Source: Elusimicrobiales bacterium (GTDB taxonomy: Bacteria; Elusimicrobiota; Elusimicrobia; Elusimicrobiales; Elusimicrobiaceae). Taken from it: a stretch of 64,000 nucleotides of DNA. The notes under the pieces were generated by a model, which had not been told where the DNA came from, did not search any database, and saw only the letters and a list, made by a program, of their open reading frames with translations. Both the position numbers and the translations under genes were made by a program. The stretch covers positions 62,001-126,000 of the forward strand of contig JBAZJT010000003.1 in the NCBI GenBank assembly GCA_041651175.1, written 5' to 3'. Shown here one piece after another: positions 1 through 8,307 of the stretch (within the stretch, counting starts at the first letter, position 1; every line of letters starts with the position of its first letter).

Positions 1-1140
1 GTACCGCTCAAATCCCCCGCTGCCGCAGTGGTGGTATAAAGCCCGTTGGTGACGGTGGCCGCGTTGCCTGTGATGCTGCCGACTATGGAATTGCTGAATG
101 TCTGCGTTGCGCCCCAGGTGTGCGCGGCTGAGTAATGAGAGGCTGTTATCGTCGGGTTCGGATATGTGCCGGTCAGCTCGCCAGCCGCAGCCCCGGCAGG
201 AGCCACTCCGCTGATGGCAATATTCGTGGCCGCAGTAACCCGCCCCTTCGCGTCAACAACAATCTGCGCAACCTGCGTCGCGCCGCCGTATGTGCCGCTC
301 ATTACCCCACTGGCCGCCAGCGCCGGATTCGGATAGGTACCGGCCAAATCGCCCGCTGCGCTGGTCGTCGTGTAAACGCCGTTGGTTACGGTCGCCGCGT
401 TCCCCGTAATGCTGCCGGCTATGGAATTGCTGAATGTCTGCGTCGCGCCCCATGTGTGCGCGGCTGAGTAATGCGCCGCCGCTATCGTCGGGTTCGGATA
501 TGTGCCGGCCAGTTCGCCCGCCGCAGTTCCGGCAGGAGCTACGCCGCTGATGGTAACATTCGTAGCTGTAGTAACCCGCCCTTTCGCGTCAACAACAATC
601 TGCGCAACCTGTGTCGCGCCGCCGTAGCTGCCGCTTGTAACCCCGCTAGCGGCCAGCGCGGGGTTCGGATACGTCCCGTTCAAATCCCCCGCCGCCGTCG
701 TGGTAGTGTATACGCCATTGGTCACGGTCGCCGCGTTCCCGGTTATGCTGCCGGCGATGGAATTGCTGAAGGTCTGCGTTGCGCCCCAGGTGTGTGCGGT
801 TGAGTAATGCGAGGCCGCTATCGCCGGGTTCGGATATGTGCCGGCCAGTTCGCCCGCCGCAGTCCCGGCAGGAGCTACGCCGCTGATGGTCACATTCGTC
901 GCCGCCGTAACCCGGCCTTTCGCGTCCACCGTGAATTGCGCAACCTGCGTCGCTCCGCCGTATGTTCCGCTCGTTACCCCGCTCGTCTTAAGCGTCGGAT
1001 TCGGGTATGTTCCCGTCAAATCCCCAGCCGCGCTGGTAGTCGTGTAAATGCCGTTTGTTACCGTCGCCGCGTTGCCGGTTATGTTGCCGACTATGGTTTG
1101 CAGGAACGTGTTTATCCCAGTCCAAGTCTGCGTTGACCGC
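1..1140 (-). repeat. 336-bp tandem repeats inside the tail-fibre gene
   Basis: About 3.4 copies of a 336-bp (112-codon) unit are visible, with phases at roughly 807, 471 and 135 and a partial copy running off the left edge. Each unit encodes two GTYPNP motifs, a DAKGRVTxATN motif and an SITGNAATVTNG motif. Copies differ at scattered third positions and a few amino acids, so they are diverged rather than freshly duplicated. GTYPNP-type repeats are common in phage fibre proteins. Confidence 0.95.
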
Positions 1141-1466
1141 AGCACGCCCACCCGTGATAAATATGCCCCGTCCCCGACAAACGCCGCCGCGGTAACCGAG
1201 CTTGCCGCCACAATCGGCCCCTGCACGGTGGCCGAGGATTTTAACGTGATACCCTCCGCCGTTATTCTGCCCCCGTTGCCCTGCAAAATTATGGTCGGCG
1301 TCGTCGCCGTCGCGGTGGACGCCGACAGCACTATTTGCCCCGCCAGCGTCATGGACGCCTTCCCCGTCGTTGTAGACGCGGTTACCCCGTAATACGCCGA
1401 CTGCGCCCTCGCCGCCGTGGCCGCCAGCGCGGCCACCGCCGCTGAAATCATTATTTTCTTAAGCAT
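1..1466 (-). CDS. Tail-fibre-like repeat protein with signal peptide (partial, 3' end outside window)
   Basis: The frame is open from an ATG at 1466 to the left window edge, giving 488 complete codons. The start overlaps the stop of the gp47-like gene as TAATG, so translation is probably coupled. The first residues look like a Sec signal peptide: a basic start (MLKKIM), an Ala-rich core and an ARA-QS cleavage site. The mature protein begins with a beta-rich segment, followed by 112-residue repeats with GTYPNP and SITGNAATVTNG motifs typical of phage fibres. Its position after the baseplate genes fits a receptor-binding fibre. The signal peptide is odd for a virion protein, since tail parts normally assemble in the cytoplasm. 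It could instead be a phage-borne surface protein of the lysogen. The C-terminus is unseen. Confidence 0.75.
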   Translation of the reverse strand, partial: MLKKIMISAAVAALAATAARAQSAYYGVTASTTTGKASMTLAGQIVLSASTATATTPTIILQGNGGRITAEGITLKSSATVQGPIVAASSVTAAAFVGDGAYLSRVGVLRSTQTWTGINTFLQTIVGNITGNAATVTNGIYTTTSAAGDLTGTYPNPTLKTSGVTSGTYGGATQVAQFTVDAKGRVTAATNVTISGVAPAGTAAGELAGTYPNPAIAASHYSTAHTWGATQTFSNSIAGSITGNAATVTNGVYTTTTAAGDLNGTYPNPALAASGVTSGSYGGATQVAQIVVDAKGRVTTATNVTISGVAPAGTAAGELAGTYPNPTIAAAHYSAAHTWGATQTFSNSIAGSITGNAATVTNGVYTTTSAAGDLAGTYPNPALAASGVMSGTYGGATQVAQIVVDAKGRVTAATNIAISGVAPAGAAAGELTGTYPNPTITASHYSAAHTWGATQTFSNSIVGSITGNAATVTNGLYTTTAAAGDLSG

Positions 1467-2476
1467 TATCCAATCTCCTCCGTGATGGCGGCGCCGCCGC
1501 CGATGACTACAAACCCGCCGTCCCCGACCGTTATATCGCCCATGTAGACCATCACCTGCTTGGTGTTGGTGCAGATAGCGATAAACGGCACAGCCGGCGC
1601 AGCCGCCGCTATGCTCCGCAGCGCGGCCAGCGTTCCGGTTATTATCTGCGCCATTGCCTGCGGCGGGATGACGGGCGGGTTTCCCTCGTCCGGCGTCGGC
1701 GTTATCAAATTGGTGTTGACCGTAACCGCCCTGGCGCGGATTACCTGATAGGGCGTGGCGGCCACATTGGCATACGGCATGGAGCAAACCGCGTCGTCGG
1801 CTCCGTTGGTCAGCGCCAGCGACGCCAGCGACGCAATCGTCAGCGTCCCGCCGATAGTCATGCCGTTTAGCAGCGCTGTTACATCCAGTCCCAGCGCGTT
1901 CCAGTCAACCGGTCCCGGCGCGGTCATTGTTACGTCCTGCATGATGATTTGCGCTTTTACGACGCGGAACGTTCCCGCCGTAACGGGCCGCCGCGCGTCT
2001 ATATAGGCGTAAACCGCCGCGACCAGCGCGTCGCCCGGCGTCTCGCTTCCGGTGGCGGCGGCGTCGGCCAGAATCACCACGTCCACCGTTCCCGCTCCCT
2101 GCGGCGCCGGCACGCACCTGGCAGCCGCCACTCCGTCCACTTCTTTCGCCCAAGTCTCGTAATCGTTCGCGTTTCCTCCGGCGGGTGGCTGCTGCTCGCG
2201 CGCTTCCAGCCGCGCCAGCAGTTCCGCGTCGGTCTCGTCCGGCTCGCGGAAAATTCTGTAAATCGCGCAATGCCGCTCTAGCAGCGCGCTGGACGCGCTG
2301 GCCGGAAAAATCTGCTTCGCGTTGTTATCAAGCTTGTTCTGCAATCCCCATTCCGCGCTGGCCAGCGCGGCGGCGTTGGCGTACAGCACGCTCCCCTGCG
2401 TCACGTCGGCGTCGGGGCAATTGTTTTTTATGTCCTTCAATATCCGCGTAAAAATAGCGTCAAAAGTCTCTGCCAT
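1466..2476 (-). CDS. Baseplate J-like protein (Mu gp47 family)
   Basis: This 336-residue protein matches the baseplate J/gp47 family in length and pattern: an N-terminal helical part, a central segment with GTVDVVILAD, and a YIDARRPVTAG motif near residues 155-165. In Mu-like contractile tails this protein forms the wedge that links the hub to the fibres. It lies directly after the gp46-like gene (which begins upstream at 2835), within the order gp44-gp45-gp46-gp47-fibre that is conserved in Mu-like phages. Its stop codon overlaps the start of the fibre gene by one base. The assignment rests on motif and position. No separate gp48-like gene is seen between it and the fibre. Confidence 0.85.
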   Translation of the reverse strand: MAETFDAIFTRILKDIKNNCPDADVTQGSVLYANAAALASAEWGLQNKLDNNAKQIFPASASSALLERHCAIYRIFREPDETDAELLARLEAREQQPPAGGNANDYETWAKEVDGVAAARCVPAPQGAGTVDVVILADAAATGSETPGDALVAAVYAYIDARRPVTAGTFRVVKAQIIMQDVTMTAPGPVDWNALGLDVTALLNGMTIGGTLTIASLASLALTNGADDAVCSMPYANVAATPYQVIRARAVTVNTNLITPTPDEGNPPVIPPQAMAQIITGTLAALRSIAAAAPAVPFIAICTNTKQVMVYMGDITVGDGGFVVIGGGAAITEEIG

Positions 2477-2835
2477 TATGCGACCTCCGCGAAATTGGAG
2501 TATTTAAGCGTCGCGCCGCCCCGCGCGGTCGCGGTTACGGTATAGTTGATTCTGCCCGCCCCTATTTCGGTTGTAACGATTACCTTCGTCAGCTTCCCGC
2601 TGTCCGTCAGCCATTTCAAAGCGGCCTGAATGTAGCTCCCGACCAACTGCGCCGTCGCCGCCGTCGCCTTCTCGCGGCGCAGTGTCCCCAACTCGCTGCC
2701 GAAGGCCGGGTTCAGCCACCAGCTCCCGCGCCGCACGGCCAGGCTTATATGGATGTTGTTTGCCAGCGTCGTCTCGGCGGCGCTCAAATCCATATCGCCC
2801 TGCCCGTTCTGTATTCCCAGTTTGAAATCCGCCAT
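2476..2835 (-). CDS. Baseplate protein, Mu gp46-like
   Basis: The protein has 119 residues. I chose the ATG at 2835 (MADFKLG) because homologous sequence begins there and the frame upstream is antisense-like Arg/Pro-rich sequence overlapping gp45. The WWLNPAFGSELGTLRREK segment and the C-terminal beta pattern fit the gp46 family, which corresponds to the GPW/gp25 wedge component of other contractile tails. It sits between gp45-like and gp47-like genes with only a few bases separating them. Confidence 0.82.
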   Translation of the reverse strand: MADFKLGIQNGQGDMDLSAAETTLANNIHISLAVRRGSWWLNPAFGSELGTLRREKATAATAQLVGSYIQAALKWLTDSGKLTKVIVTTEIGAGRINYTVTATARGGATLKYSNFAEVA

Positions 2836-2839
2836 AATC

Positions 2840-3313
2840 TCACATCCCCGGCGCGGCGGGGCCGGTGGCGCCGCCCTGCGGGTCCGTATGCGTATGCTGA
2901 TTGTATTTGTCGCGCATCGCCGCCATGCTGCCGGCGCCGTCGGACACATCGCCCGCCACCCGCAAATCGCCGTTGAACACTATCTGCGGCGCCGTAACCG
3001 TTACGGAAACGCCGGCGGTCAGCTCCACCTTGCGTCCGCGTTTGAAATGGAACCTGTCGCCCTCGTCGGTGTAAAGCGCTACTTCGCCGCGCTCCAGCGC
3101 CACGCGGTAACGGGCATCGTCGCTCGCCACCAGAAAAACCTGATTATCCTTTACCAGCACAATCCCCGCCGCGCCGTCTTTGGGGCTGCTGGCGAAGCCG
3201 TAGTGCTGCAACAGCTCGCGGTCGGCGAAAGTTTCGCCGGACCGGCCCGTCGCGGCAAACAGCCGCGCCGCGCCCTCGGTAATGCCGGTGATAATCGCCC
3301 TGATGATAGTCAT
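2840..3313 (-). CDS. Baseplate spike/assembly protein, Mu gp45-like
   Basis: The 157-residue protein has the features of the Mu gp45 / baseplate V family. After an N-terminal region comes an oligonucleotide-binding-type beta domain (GEVALYTDEGDRFHFKRG), then a beta-helical stretch with ITVTAPQIVFNGDLRVAGDV, which is typical of a membrane-piercing spike stem. It ends with a short His-containing segment (YNQHTHTD); such histidines bind an ion at the tip in some spikes. The start overlaps the gp44 gene stop as ATGA (3310-3313). Confidence 0.85.
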   Translation of the reverse strand: MTIIRAIITGITEGAARLFAATGRSGETFADRELLQHYGFASSPKDGAAGIVLVKDNQVFLVASDDARYRVALERGEVALYTDEGDRFHFKRGRKVELTAGVSVTVTAPQIVFNGDLRVAGDVSDGAGSMAAMRDKYNQHTHTDPQGGATGPAAPGM

Positions 3314-4332
3314 GCGACCTTCACCCCCGGCAGGCCGATTCGCACCTTCGTGGTCCTGCCATGTTCGCGCGACAAACAGAATGTCCGCCCCGTGATGAGA
3401 TAATTTCCGTGCAGGTTGTTCACCTCGTCATCAACACTGCATATTTCGTTAATGGTCCACAGGCGCGTGTTATGCGAGTGTCCCGACATGCGATATTCGG
3501 CGCAGAACGACTGATGGCGCATCTCCGCAAATATCATGCTGGCGCGGGCGGCCATCATGTTTTCGTCCATGTCCTCGGCTATAACAAATGGTTTCGGCAC
3601 CGCCGATTTAGGATAACTGCTATCGGTAAACACTTTGGCAATGGGGGTAGGCGCGATAGTTTTTCCCTGCATTCCTGCCGACACGATGACCACACTTGAG
3701 TATCGTTTGGAGATGTCTCTTACCACCTCGGCGGACTCCACATTGTTTCCTCGGCCATCCCTTCTGAACACGATGTTGTATTTCGCTTCGCCAGATACTT
3801 TTGGGGTATCAAATCTAAAGCTGCCGTCGGGCATGCAATAAAACAACAATCCATGTCTGGCGGCGTGGGCGCGGAGTGTGTTAAATACCGTTTGTCCTAC
3901 GTCAAATTTGGGACGCAAATGTAACGTCTGCTGGTTGGGAAAAACACCAGGAGCGTAACTCACCGTCTTAAGGTCAATTACCGGCACCAGCGACAGCAAA
4001 TTTTCGGCAATAGTTTTCATGCTGGCGTCATCAATATCGCCGTACCGTGTGATATACCGGTCCACCAGTAACCCCATCATATCGCGCCCTTCCAGCTTGT
4101 ATGAGTGAGAGGTTTTTGTCGTAGCGCGCACGGGTTTATCCACGTATCCGTTTAATACCAGTTGGCCGTTCACATATAACTTGCAGGTCTCGCCCTCATC
4201 AATGGCTATTTCAGGATTTCGCAATGCGACATTAAACGCTGCCGCTGCTGCATACATATCCGCGTCCACCTCGTAGGCTAGGAAGTTTTTGATTTCCTGC
4301 CCGGCCACGTTAAGCGCGATTGAATCAGCCAT
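3310..4332 (-). CDS. Baseplate hub protein, Mu gp44-like (gpP)
   Basis: The 340-residue protein carries hub-type sequence: an early GQEIKNFLAYEVDADMY segment, an LYVNGQLVLNGYVDKP motif and an internal ATTKTSHSYKLEGRDMMGLLVD region, which are characteristic of the gp44/gpP tail proteins (COG4379). This protein forms the central hub above the spike. It overlaps N upstream by 8 bases and gp45 downstream by 4, so the baseplate genes look like one translationally coupled operon. Confidence 0.85.
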   Translation of the reverse strand: MADSIALNVAGQEIKNFLAYEVDADMYAAAAAFNVALRNPEIAIDEGETCKLYVNGQLVLNGYVDKPVRATTKTSHSYKLEGRDMMGLLVDRYITRYGDIDDASMKTIAENLLSLVPVIDLKTVSYAPGVFPNQQTLHLRPKFDVGQTVFNTLRAHAARHGLLFYCMPDGSFRFDTPKVSGEAKYNIVFRRDGRGNNVESAEVVRDISKRYSSVVIVSAGMQGKTIAPTPIAKVFTDSSYPKSAVPKPFVIAEDMDENMMAARASMIFAEMRHQSFCAEYRMSGHSHNTRLWTINEICSVDDEVNNLHGNYLITGRTFCLSREHGRTTKVRIGLPGVKVA

Positions 4333-5632
4333 TGTTCGCTCCGTAAATGTTCAGCGCGCCGGCGGCCTCGTTCGGATTTTGCAGCGCGGGGTTAATCGCC
4401 AGCAGCCGCTCCGCCGCGCGGAACGGCAGTCCGTTCCGCAGGCAGACCAGATGCAGCGGCAGCGGCTGGTCCAGCGCGACCTGTATTATGCTTTCGCGCT
4501 CCAGTTTGACGGTGTTGACGTGATTTTCCAGCGCCAGCGCAATGTCTTTGTAGCTTTGCGGGTCCAGTCCGTTTCGCCGGGCGCAGTCAACAGCCTCCTG
4601 CAAATACCGCCGCGCGATGGCCAGTATGCTCTCCAGTTCGTCTGCGGTCATAAGGCTGGCCGCGCCAGTGTCCGCAGCCTGCGGCAAAAAGTTCCCGTCC
4701 GCGTCCGCCGCCGGAGCGGCTTCCGCCGCCCTCAGCGAGTCGCGCAAATCCTGCTCGCTGCCAAACACATCCGCCGTCGCCGCGCCCAGTGCCTCGGCGC
4801 AACTGAGCTTGAGCGTAACCCGCGCCGCCGCGCCGGCGGACGCCGCCGCCGGGTCCGCCCCGCCGAAATGCGCAAACGAGGTTTCCAGCGCGCGGAACGA
4901 TTCGTCCAGCTTCCTGATAAAATTCGCCGGCGCGCTTTTAAGCGTCTGATACGCTACCGCGTAACGCTCCACAGCCTTCGCGCAGGACAATACCATCGTG
5001 GCCGGCAGGTCGGTCGTCCAGTTGAGCAGACTGGTAAAACTGGCCGCCGGGTTGCTGACTGAAGACATCGCGGCGTCAAACGCCGCCGACGCCGAGGAAA
5101 TCTTGTTCTGGTAAGCCGACACACGCGCTTTGGCGGCGGCATACTTTTTCTGCGCCGCATTCAGCGCGTTCCGCGCCCACGTCAGCCGGTTGTTTGCGCC
5201 CTTGACCGCCGCATTATTTACGGCGGTGCCTACCGCCAGCTTTTGCGCAGCCGGCGCGGCGTCCGCGCCGTTCTCCACGAAGGTTATCTCTATGACGGCG
5301 TTCTGCTTGGTGTCGTCATGCCGGGTATGCGTTTTTTCAATATCGCCCGCAAGCAGCCCGTAGACCGGGTGGATGAACTTCCGCGACGGATTGCTTTGCT
5401 TCAGCCACGCCAGAAAAGTCTTGTGCGCGCCGTAGTTTCCCCCGCTGAAATGCGCGCGCATTGTAACCACGCGCGCCTTCAGCCCCATCGGCTCCAGCTC
5501 TGCGCCGTTTTTGAAGGGATATTCGTGCTTTACCAGCGCGTTCTCAACGCCGTCCTCAATAAACTCAAGCTCCGGCGCGAACCGGTTGCCGTTATCGTCG
5601 TAAAACGCGGGCGTCAAAAGCGCGTCTACCAT
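4325..5632 (-). CDS. DNA circularisation/tail protein N family
   Basis: This 435-residue protein begins with the DNA_circ_N-type domain. Visible features are a KHEYPFKNGAELEPMG segment, a length-matched HFSGGNYGAH region, and an SRKFIHPVYGLLAGD segment followed by an ENG motif. In Mu this gene product (gpN, gp43) was linked to DNA circularisation and is also a tail component. The middle and C-terminal parts are Ala-rich and helical. The gene lies between tape measure and hub, its conserved place, and overlaps the tape-measure gene by 7 bases. Confidence 0.83.
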   Translation of the reverse strand: MVDALLTPAFYDDNGNRFAPELEFIEDGVENALVKHEYPFKNGAELEPMGLKARVVTMRAHFSGGNYGAHKTFLAWLKQSNPSRKFIHPVYGLLAGDIEKTHTRHDDTKQNAVIEITFVENGADAAPAAQKLAVGTAVNNAAVKGANNRLTWARNALNAAQKKYAAAKARVSAYQNKISSASAAFDAAMSSVSNPAASFTSLLNWTTDLPATMVLSCAKAVERYAVAYQTLKSAPANFIRKLDESFRALETSFAHFGGADPAAASAGAAARVTLKLSCAEALGAATADVFGSEQDLRDSLRAAEAAPAADADGNFLPQAADTGAASLMTADELESILAIARRYLQEAVDCARRNGLDPQSYKDIALALENHVNTVKLERESIIQVALDQPLPLHLVCLRNGLPFRAAERLLAINPALQNPNEAAGALNIYGANNG

Positions 5633-7470
5633 TTCGGCCCCCTCGTCTCCACCAGCCCGCGCATGACCGTTATTTTCACATCCGGCGCGTCTGTGTCGGT
5701 ATGTATCCGTCCCTGCGCGTCAATTCTCAGTTCAATAATCCGGTTTTTCGTATAGTCGGTTTGCCCCTTGGACTCGTTGGCGTATTGCATCGCGCTGGCC
5801 AGTTGGTCAATCAGCTTGTCCGTTACGCCGGAGGCATTTACCAGCGCGCCGATGCCCGCGCCCGCTCCGGCGGCGGCTAAAATCGCCGCCGTGGTCAGTG
5901 CGGGGGCGGCTGCCAACGCCGCGCCTGCGCCAAGCCCCTGTATCGCGCCGAATTTGCCGGCCAGATTCCCCAGCATTCCGCCTGCGGCTCCCGCCGCGAA
6001 GCCGCCGCTGTTTGGAAACGGGCGGCCAAACTGGTCCACCAGCCCGCCTGCGGCTCCGCCGGGGCCGAATCCTGACGGCCAGTTGGTTACAAAGACCGGT
6101 TTCACGCCGGTAATCGCTTCCTGCGCCTTGCCCGCCATCGTCCCCGCAATAGTATTGCCGCCGAACAGCGAAAGTCCGAACCGGCTCAATCCGCCCCTTA
6201 GCGCAAGCGCGCTTTTTCCCATCCCCCAGGCTCCGCTCAACATGCGCGCCACGCCCCAGGCAACGCCTCCCGCCAGCGCAAGCCCGCCTGCGGCGGCTAT
6301 CTGCGGATTATCGCGCAGCCATGCGCCGGTTTTTGCCAGCCTGTCCGCAGCGGCGGCCACCGGCGCCGTCATCGCCGGCAGGAGCGGCTCGTAAAGCGCG
6401 CCGCTGGAGTTATGCCAGGCGTTTCCCAGCTTCGTCAGCGAGTTAGCCAGCGAATTATTCTGGTCGTTAAACGCGGCGACTGCGCCCGCGCGCTTTTTAG
6501 CGGCGGCCTCAAACTCCTCTATGCGCTGCGCCTTGAAAAGGAACTCCGCCGCATCCGCTCCGCCGCCGAATATTTCGCCGAACACGCCCGCGCGCTTCGC
6601 GCCGGAAACGTTCCTGAACCGCGTTTTAAGCTGTTCCTGAAGCGCGGCGAACCCGATAAACTTGTCGCCCTTGAAAAACGACAGCCCGAATTGCCGCGCC
6701 CAGCGCGCCGGGTTGCTTTGCGTATCCGCCCAGGTGGCAAGCACATTGTCCATCATGCTTTCCATCTTTGAGCCGGGGCGCGCAAGGTGCGCCTCCCTGA
6801 ACAATCCGGCCAGCGCCACTGCGGAATCCAGCCCCACGCCGTGGCTCGCCATCGCCAGCCCGGATTTTTGCAGCGCGGCCACAACCTCGGCTGGGTCCGC
6901 CTCGGCCTGCGCTGTCCAGTCCAGCGCCGCGTTCATCTTTTCGGCACTATCCACGCCAAACTGGCCGCGAAACAGCTCCATCATCGCCCGCGTGCCTTCG
7001 TCGCTGTTTCCGCGCAGCCGTCCAAGCGCCAGCGCGGTTTGCGCAGAGCCGCTTGCCATGTCCAGCGAAAACCCTTCCTTCAGCAAGGAGTTCTGGAACG
7101 CCGCCGCTTCCACGGCGGCTATCGGCATTTTTTCCGAGAGCTTGTAGGCGGTCTCGCTGACGCGCTTCATCTCGGTATTAAGCTGCGACGCGCTTTTAAC
7201 CCCGTCGGCAAGAAACGATTTGGTGCGCAACGTGGCGTCCTCCATCGCCATCGCGGCGGAAACGCCCGGCTGCATCAGCTTCCAGCCGCTGTAGGCGATA
7301 CCCGCGCCCTCCAGCGCGCGCCGGAAGCCGCCGCGCATCGCCTCAAAATCCGCGCTGACTTTGGCTCCCGCCCGTCCCAGGCTGTTGATACGGGACTCCA
7401 GCCGGCTTATGATTCCGCCGGCGGCGTCTATAGCCGTAAAGCTCAGCGCAAGTTCCATTATTTGAGACAT
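5626..7470 (-). CDS. Tail tape measure protein
   Basis: The 614-residue protein is helical and Ala/Gly-rich, with a hydrophobic central part (about residues 385-520, containing many GG and AAAG runs) like the membrane-interacting region of tape measures. The N-terminal third shows the TMP_core pattern, including AYKLSEKMPIAAVEAAAFQ. It lies directly downstream of the tail chaperone pair, which is the conserved position. The start at 7470 follows the alternative-frame chaperone stop by 13 bases. A second ATG four codons later is also possible. The moderate length predicts a fairly short tail. Confidence 0.88.
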   Translation of the reverse strand: MSQIMELALSFTAIDAAGGIISRLESRINSLGRAGAKVSADFEAMRGGFRRALEGAGIAYSGWKLMQPGVSAAMAMEDATLRTKSFLADGVKSASQLNTEMKRVSETAYKLSEKMPIAAVEAAAFQNSLLKEGFSLDMASGSAQTALALGRLRGNSDEGTRAMMELFRGQFGVDSAEKMNAALDWTAQAEADPAEVVAALQKSGLAMASHGVGLDSAVALAGLFREAHLARPGSKMESMMDNVLATWADTQSNPARWARQFGLSFFKGDKFIGFAALQEQLKTRFRNVSGAKRAGVFGEIFGGGADAAEFLFKAQRIEEFEAAAKKRAGAVAAFNDQNNSLANSLTKLGNAWHNSSGALYEPLLPAMTAPVAAAADRLAKTGAWLRDNPQIAAAGGLALAGGVAWGVARMLSGAWGMGKSALALRGGLSRFGLSLFGGNTIAGTMAGKAQEAITGVKPVFVTNWPSGFGPGGAAGGLVDQFGRPFPNSGGFAAGAAGGMLGNLAGKFGAIQGLGAGAALAAAPALTTAAILAAAGAGAGIGALVNASGVTDKLIDQLASAMQYANESKGQTDYTKNRIIELRIDAQGRIHTDTDAPDVKITVMRGLVETRGPKW

Positions 7471-7483
7471 AGCCGTTTCCCGC

Positions 7484-7726
7484 CTACTTCCGTTTCACCC
7501 GATAAGTCTTTTTCTCTTTCCCGCCGGACATTTCTCCGGCGCATTCCAGCCACGCCATCGCCTCGTCCACCGGCATGTGCGCGGCTTCCCTGAAGCTAAA
7601 CCCCTGCGCCATCAGCGCCAGTGTTATCCGGCGCGGTCTGCTGTTTCTCGCCGGAGCGAAAGCGGTTTGACGCTGCGACAAGCGCGTCAAAATCCTCCTC
7701 CGCCAATCCCATGACGAGTTCCGGCG
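7484..7726 (-). CDS. Tail chaperone alternative-frame extension (reached by +1 or -2 frameshift)
   Basis: This frame is open from 7726 to the stop at 7484 and overlaps the end of the chaperone frame. It has no good ATG near its beginning, only TTG at 7690 and internal ATGs, which suits a frameshift extension better than a separate gene. The C-terminal half reads GFSFREAAHMPVDEAMAWLE and ends in a Lys-rich tail. A sequence like this is expected for the second domain of a tail assembly chaperone. Relative to the upstream frame the shift is +1 (equivalently -2). Confidence 0.65.
   Translation of the reverse strand, partial: RRNSSWDWRRRILTRLSQRQTAFAPARNSRPRRITLALMAQGFSFREAAHMPVDEAMAWLECAGEMSGGKEKKTYRVKRK
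7596..7607 (-). other. Candidate programmed frameshift site in the tail chaperone gene
   Basis: On the minus strand the upstream frame ends GCA GGG GTT TAG. The run GGGGTTT (7604-7598) directly before the stop would let a Gly or Val tRNA re-pair in the other frame. The shift needed is +1 or -2. A -2 shift has been described for the equivalent phage Mu genes, whereas most other tailed phages use -1. The exact site is an inference, because the overlap allows other positions. Confidence 0.4.
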
Positions 7727-7934
7727 TTATCTTGCCGGCGGGGATGGTCCCCAGCCGGGCCAGCCGCCGCGCGTAGACGCAGACGGTCAGGTAAGCCTTG
7801 TTGTGCTGCGCGCGGGGATTGTCCATCGCCTCCACGGTGTCGCTCACCAGCTCGCGCCGCAGCTCAAAGTCCCGGTGCGTCGCGCCGTCAAACTTCGCGC
7901 CGACGGGCAGTTTGCCTTTTATTGTTTCGTTCAT
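7596..7934 (-). CDS. Tail assembly chaperone, upstream frame (Mu gp41-like)
   Basis: The 112-residue acidic helical protein (KGKLPVGAKFDGATHRDFELR near the start, then EEDFDALVAASNRFRSGEK) fits the Mu-type tail assembly protein found between tube and tape measure. Such genes are usually followed by an overlapping reading frame reached by programmed frameshifting, giving a long form that chaperones the tape measure. Here an overlapping frame (7484-7726) is present. After the conserved FRSGEK region, the residues up to the TAG at 7596-7598 look unstructured (QQTAPDNTGADGAGV). Confidence 0.8.
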   Translation of the reverse strand: MNETIKGKLPVGAKFDGATHRDFELRRELVSDTVEAMDNPRAQHNKAYLTVCVYARRLARLGTIPAGKITPELVMGLAEEDFDALVAASNRFRSGEKQQTAPDNTGADGAGV

Positions 7935-7937
7935 GTT

Positions 7938-8297
7938 TTAGCCCTCGCTTTCCGAAACCGCGCCCAGACTGATGGTTCTGGTGGTCTCGTTCTCGCCGTC
8001 GGTTTTCATTTCGCCCAGTGTGAGAACGGTAACGCCGGTATAGCGCGTCGTTTCGCCCCCGTCGTAGGTAACGGTTAGCGTGCCGTCTTTGACGCCGCTC
8101 CAGTCAAACGCGCCGGACTGGGGAACGATATATTCCACTTCCAGTTCATAGCGCGGCTGTACGCCGACAAAGCCGGTTTTGCCCATCAGCTTGACGGTTT
8201 TGTTAAGCTCAACGGGTTTCCTGCTGAAGCTCTTGAAATCCGTTACGCTTTTGCCGTTTACGGCCAGTTCCACCCGCGAGACGTATATGTCTGCCAT
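7938..8297 (-). CDS. Tail tube protein (Mu gp40/M-like)
   Basis: The 119-residue beta-rich protein begins MADIYVSRVELAVNGKSV and continues with a KPVELNKTVKLMGKTGF segment, matching Mu-type tube proteins of about 118 residues. It follows the sheath gene by 10 bases and precedes the chaperone gene, the conserved order for contractile tails. It would polymerise as the inner tube through which DNA is injected. Confidence 0.88.
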   Translation of the reverse strand: MADIYVSRVELAVNGKSVTDFKSFSRKPVELNKTVKLMGKTGFVGVQPRYELEVEYIVPQSGAFDWSGVKDGTLTVTYDGGETTRYTGVTVLTLGEMKTDGENETTRTISLGAVSESEG

Positions 8298-8307
8298 AAT
8301 CCTCTCC

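Noticed and set aside
135..1136. Three plus-strand frames of about 110 residues at 336-bp spacing
   Set aside because: They are antisense shadows of the repeated fibre gene, Arg-rich and periodic only because the gene is.
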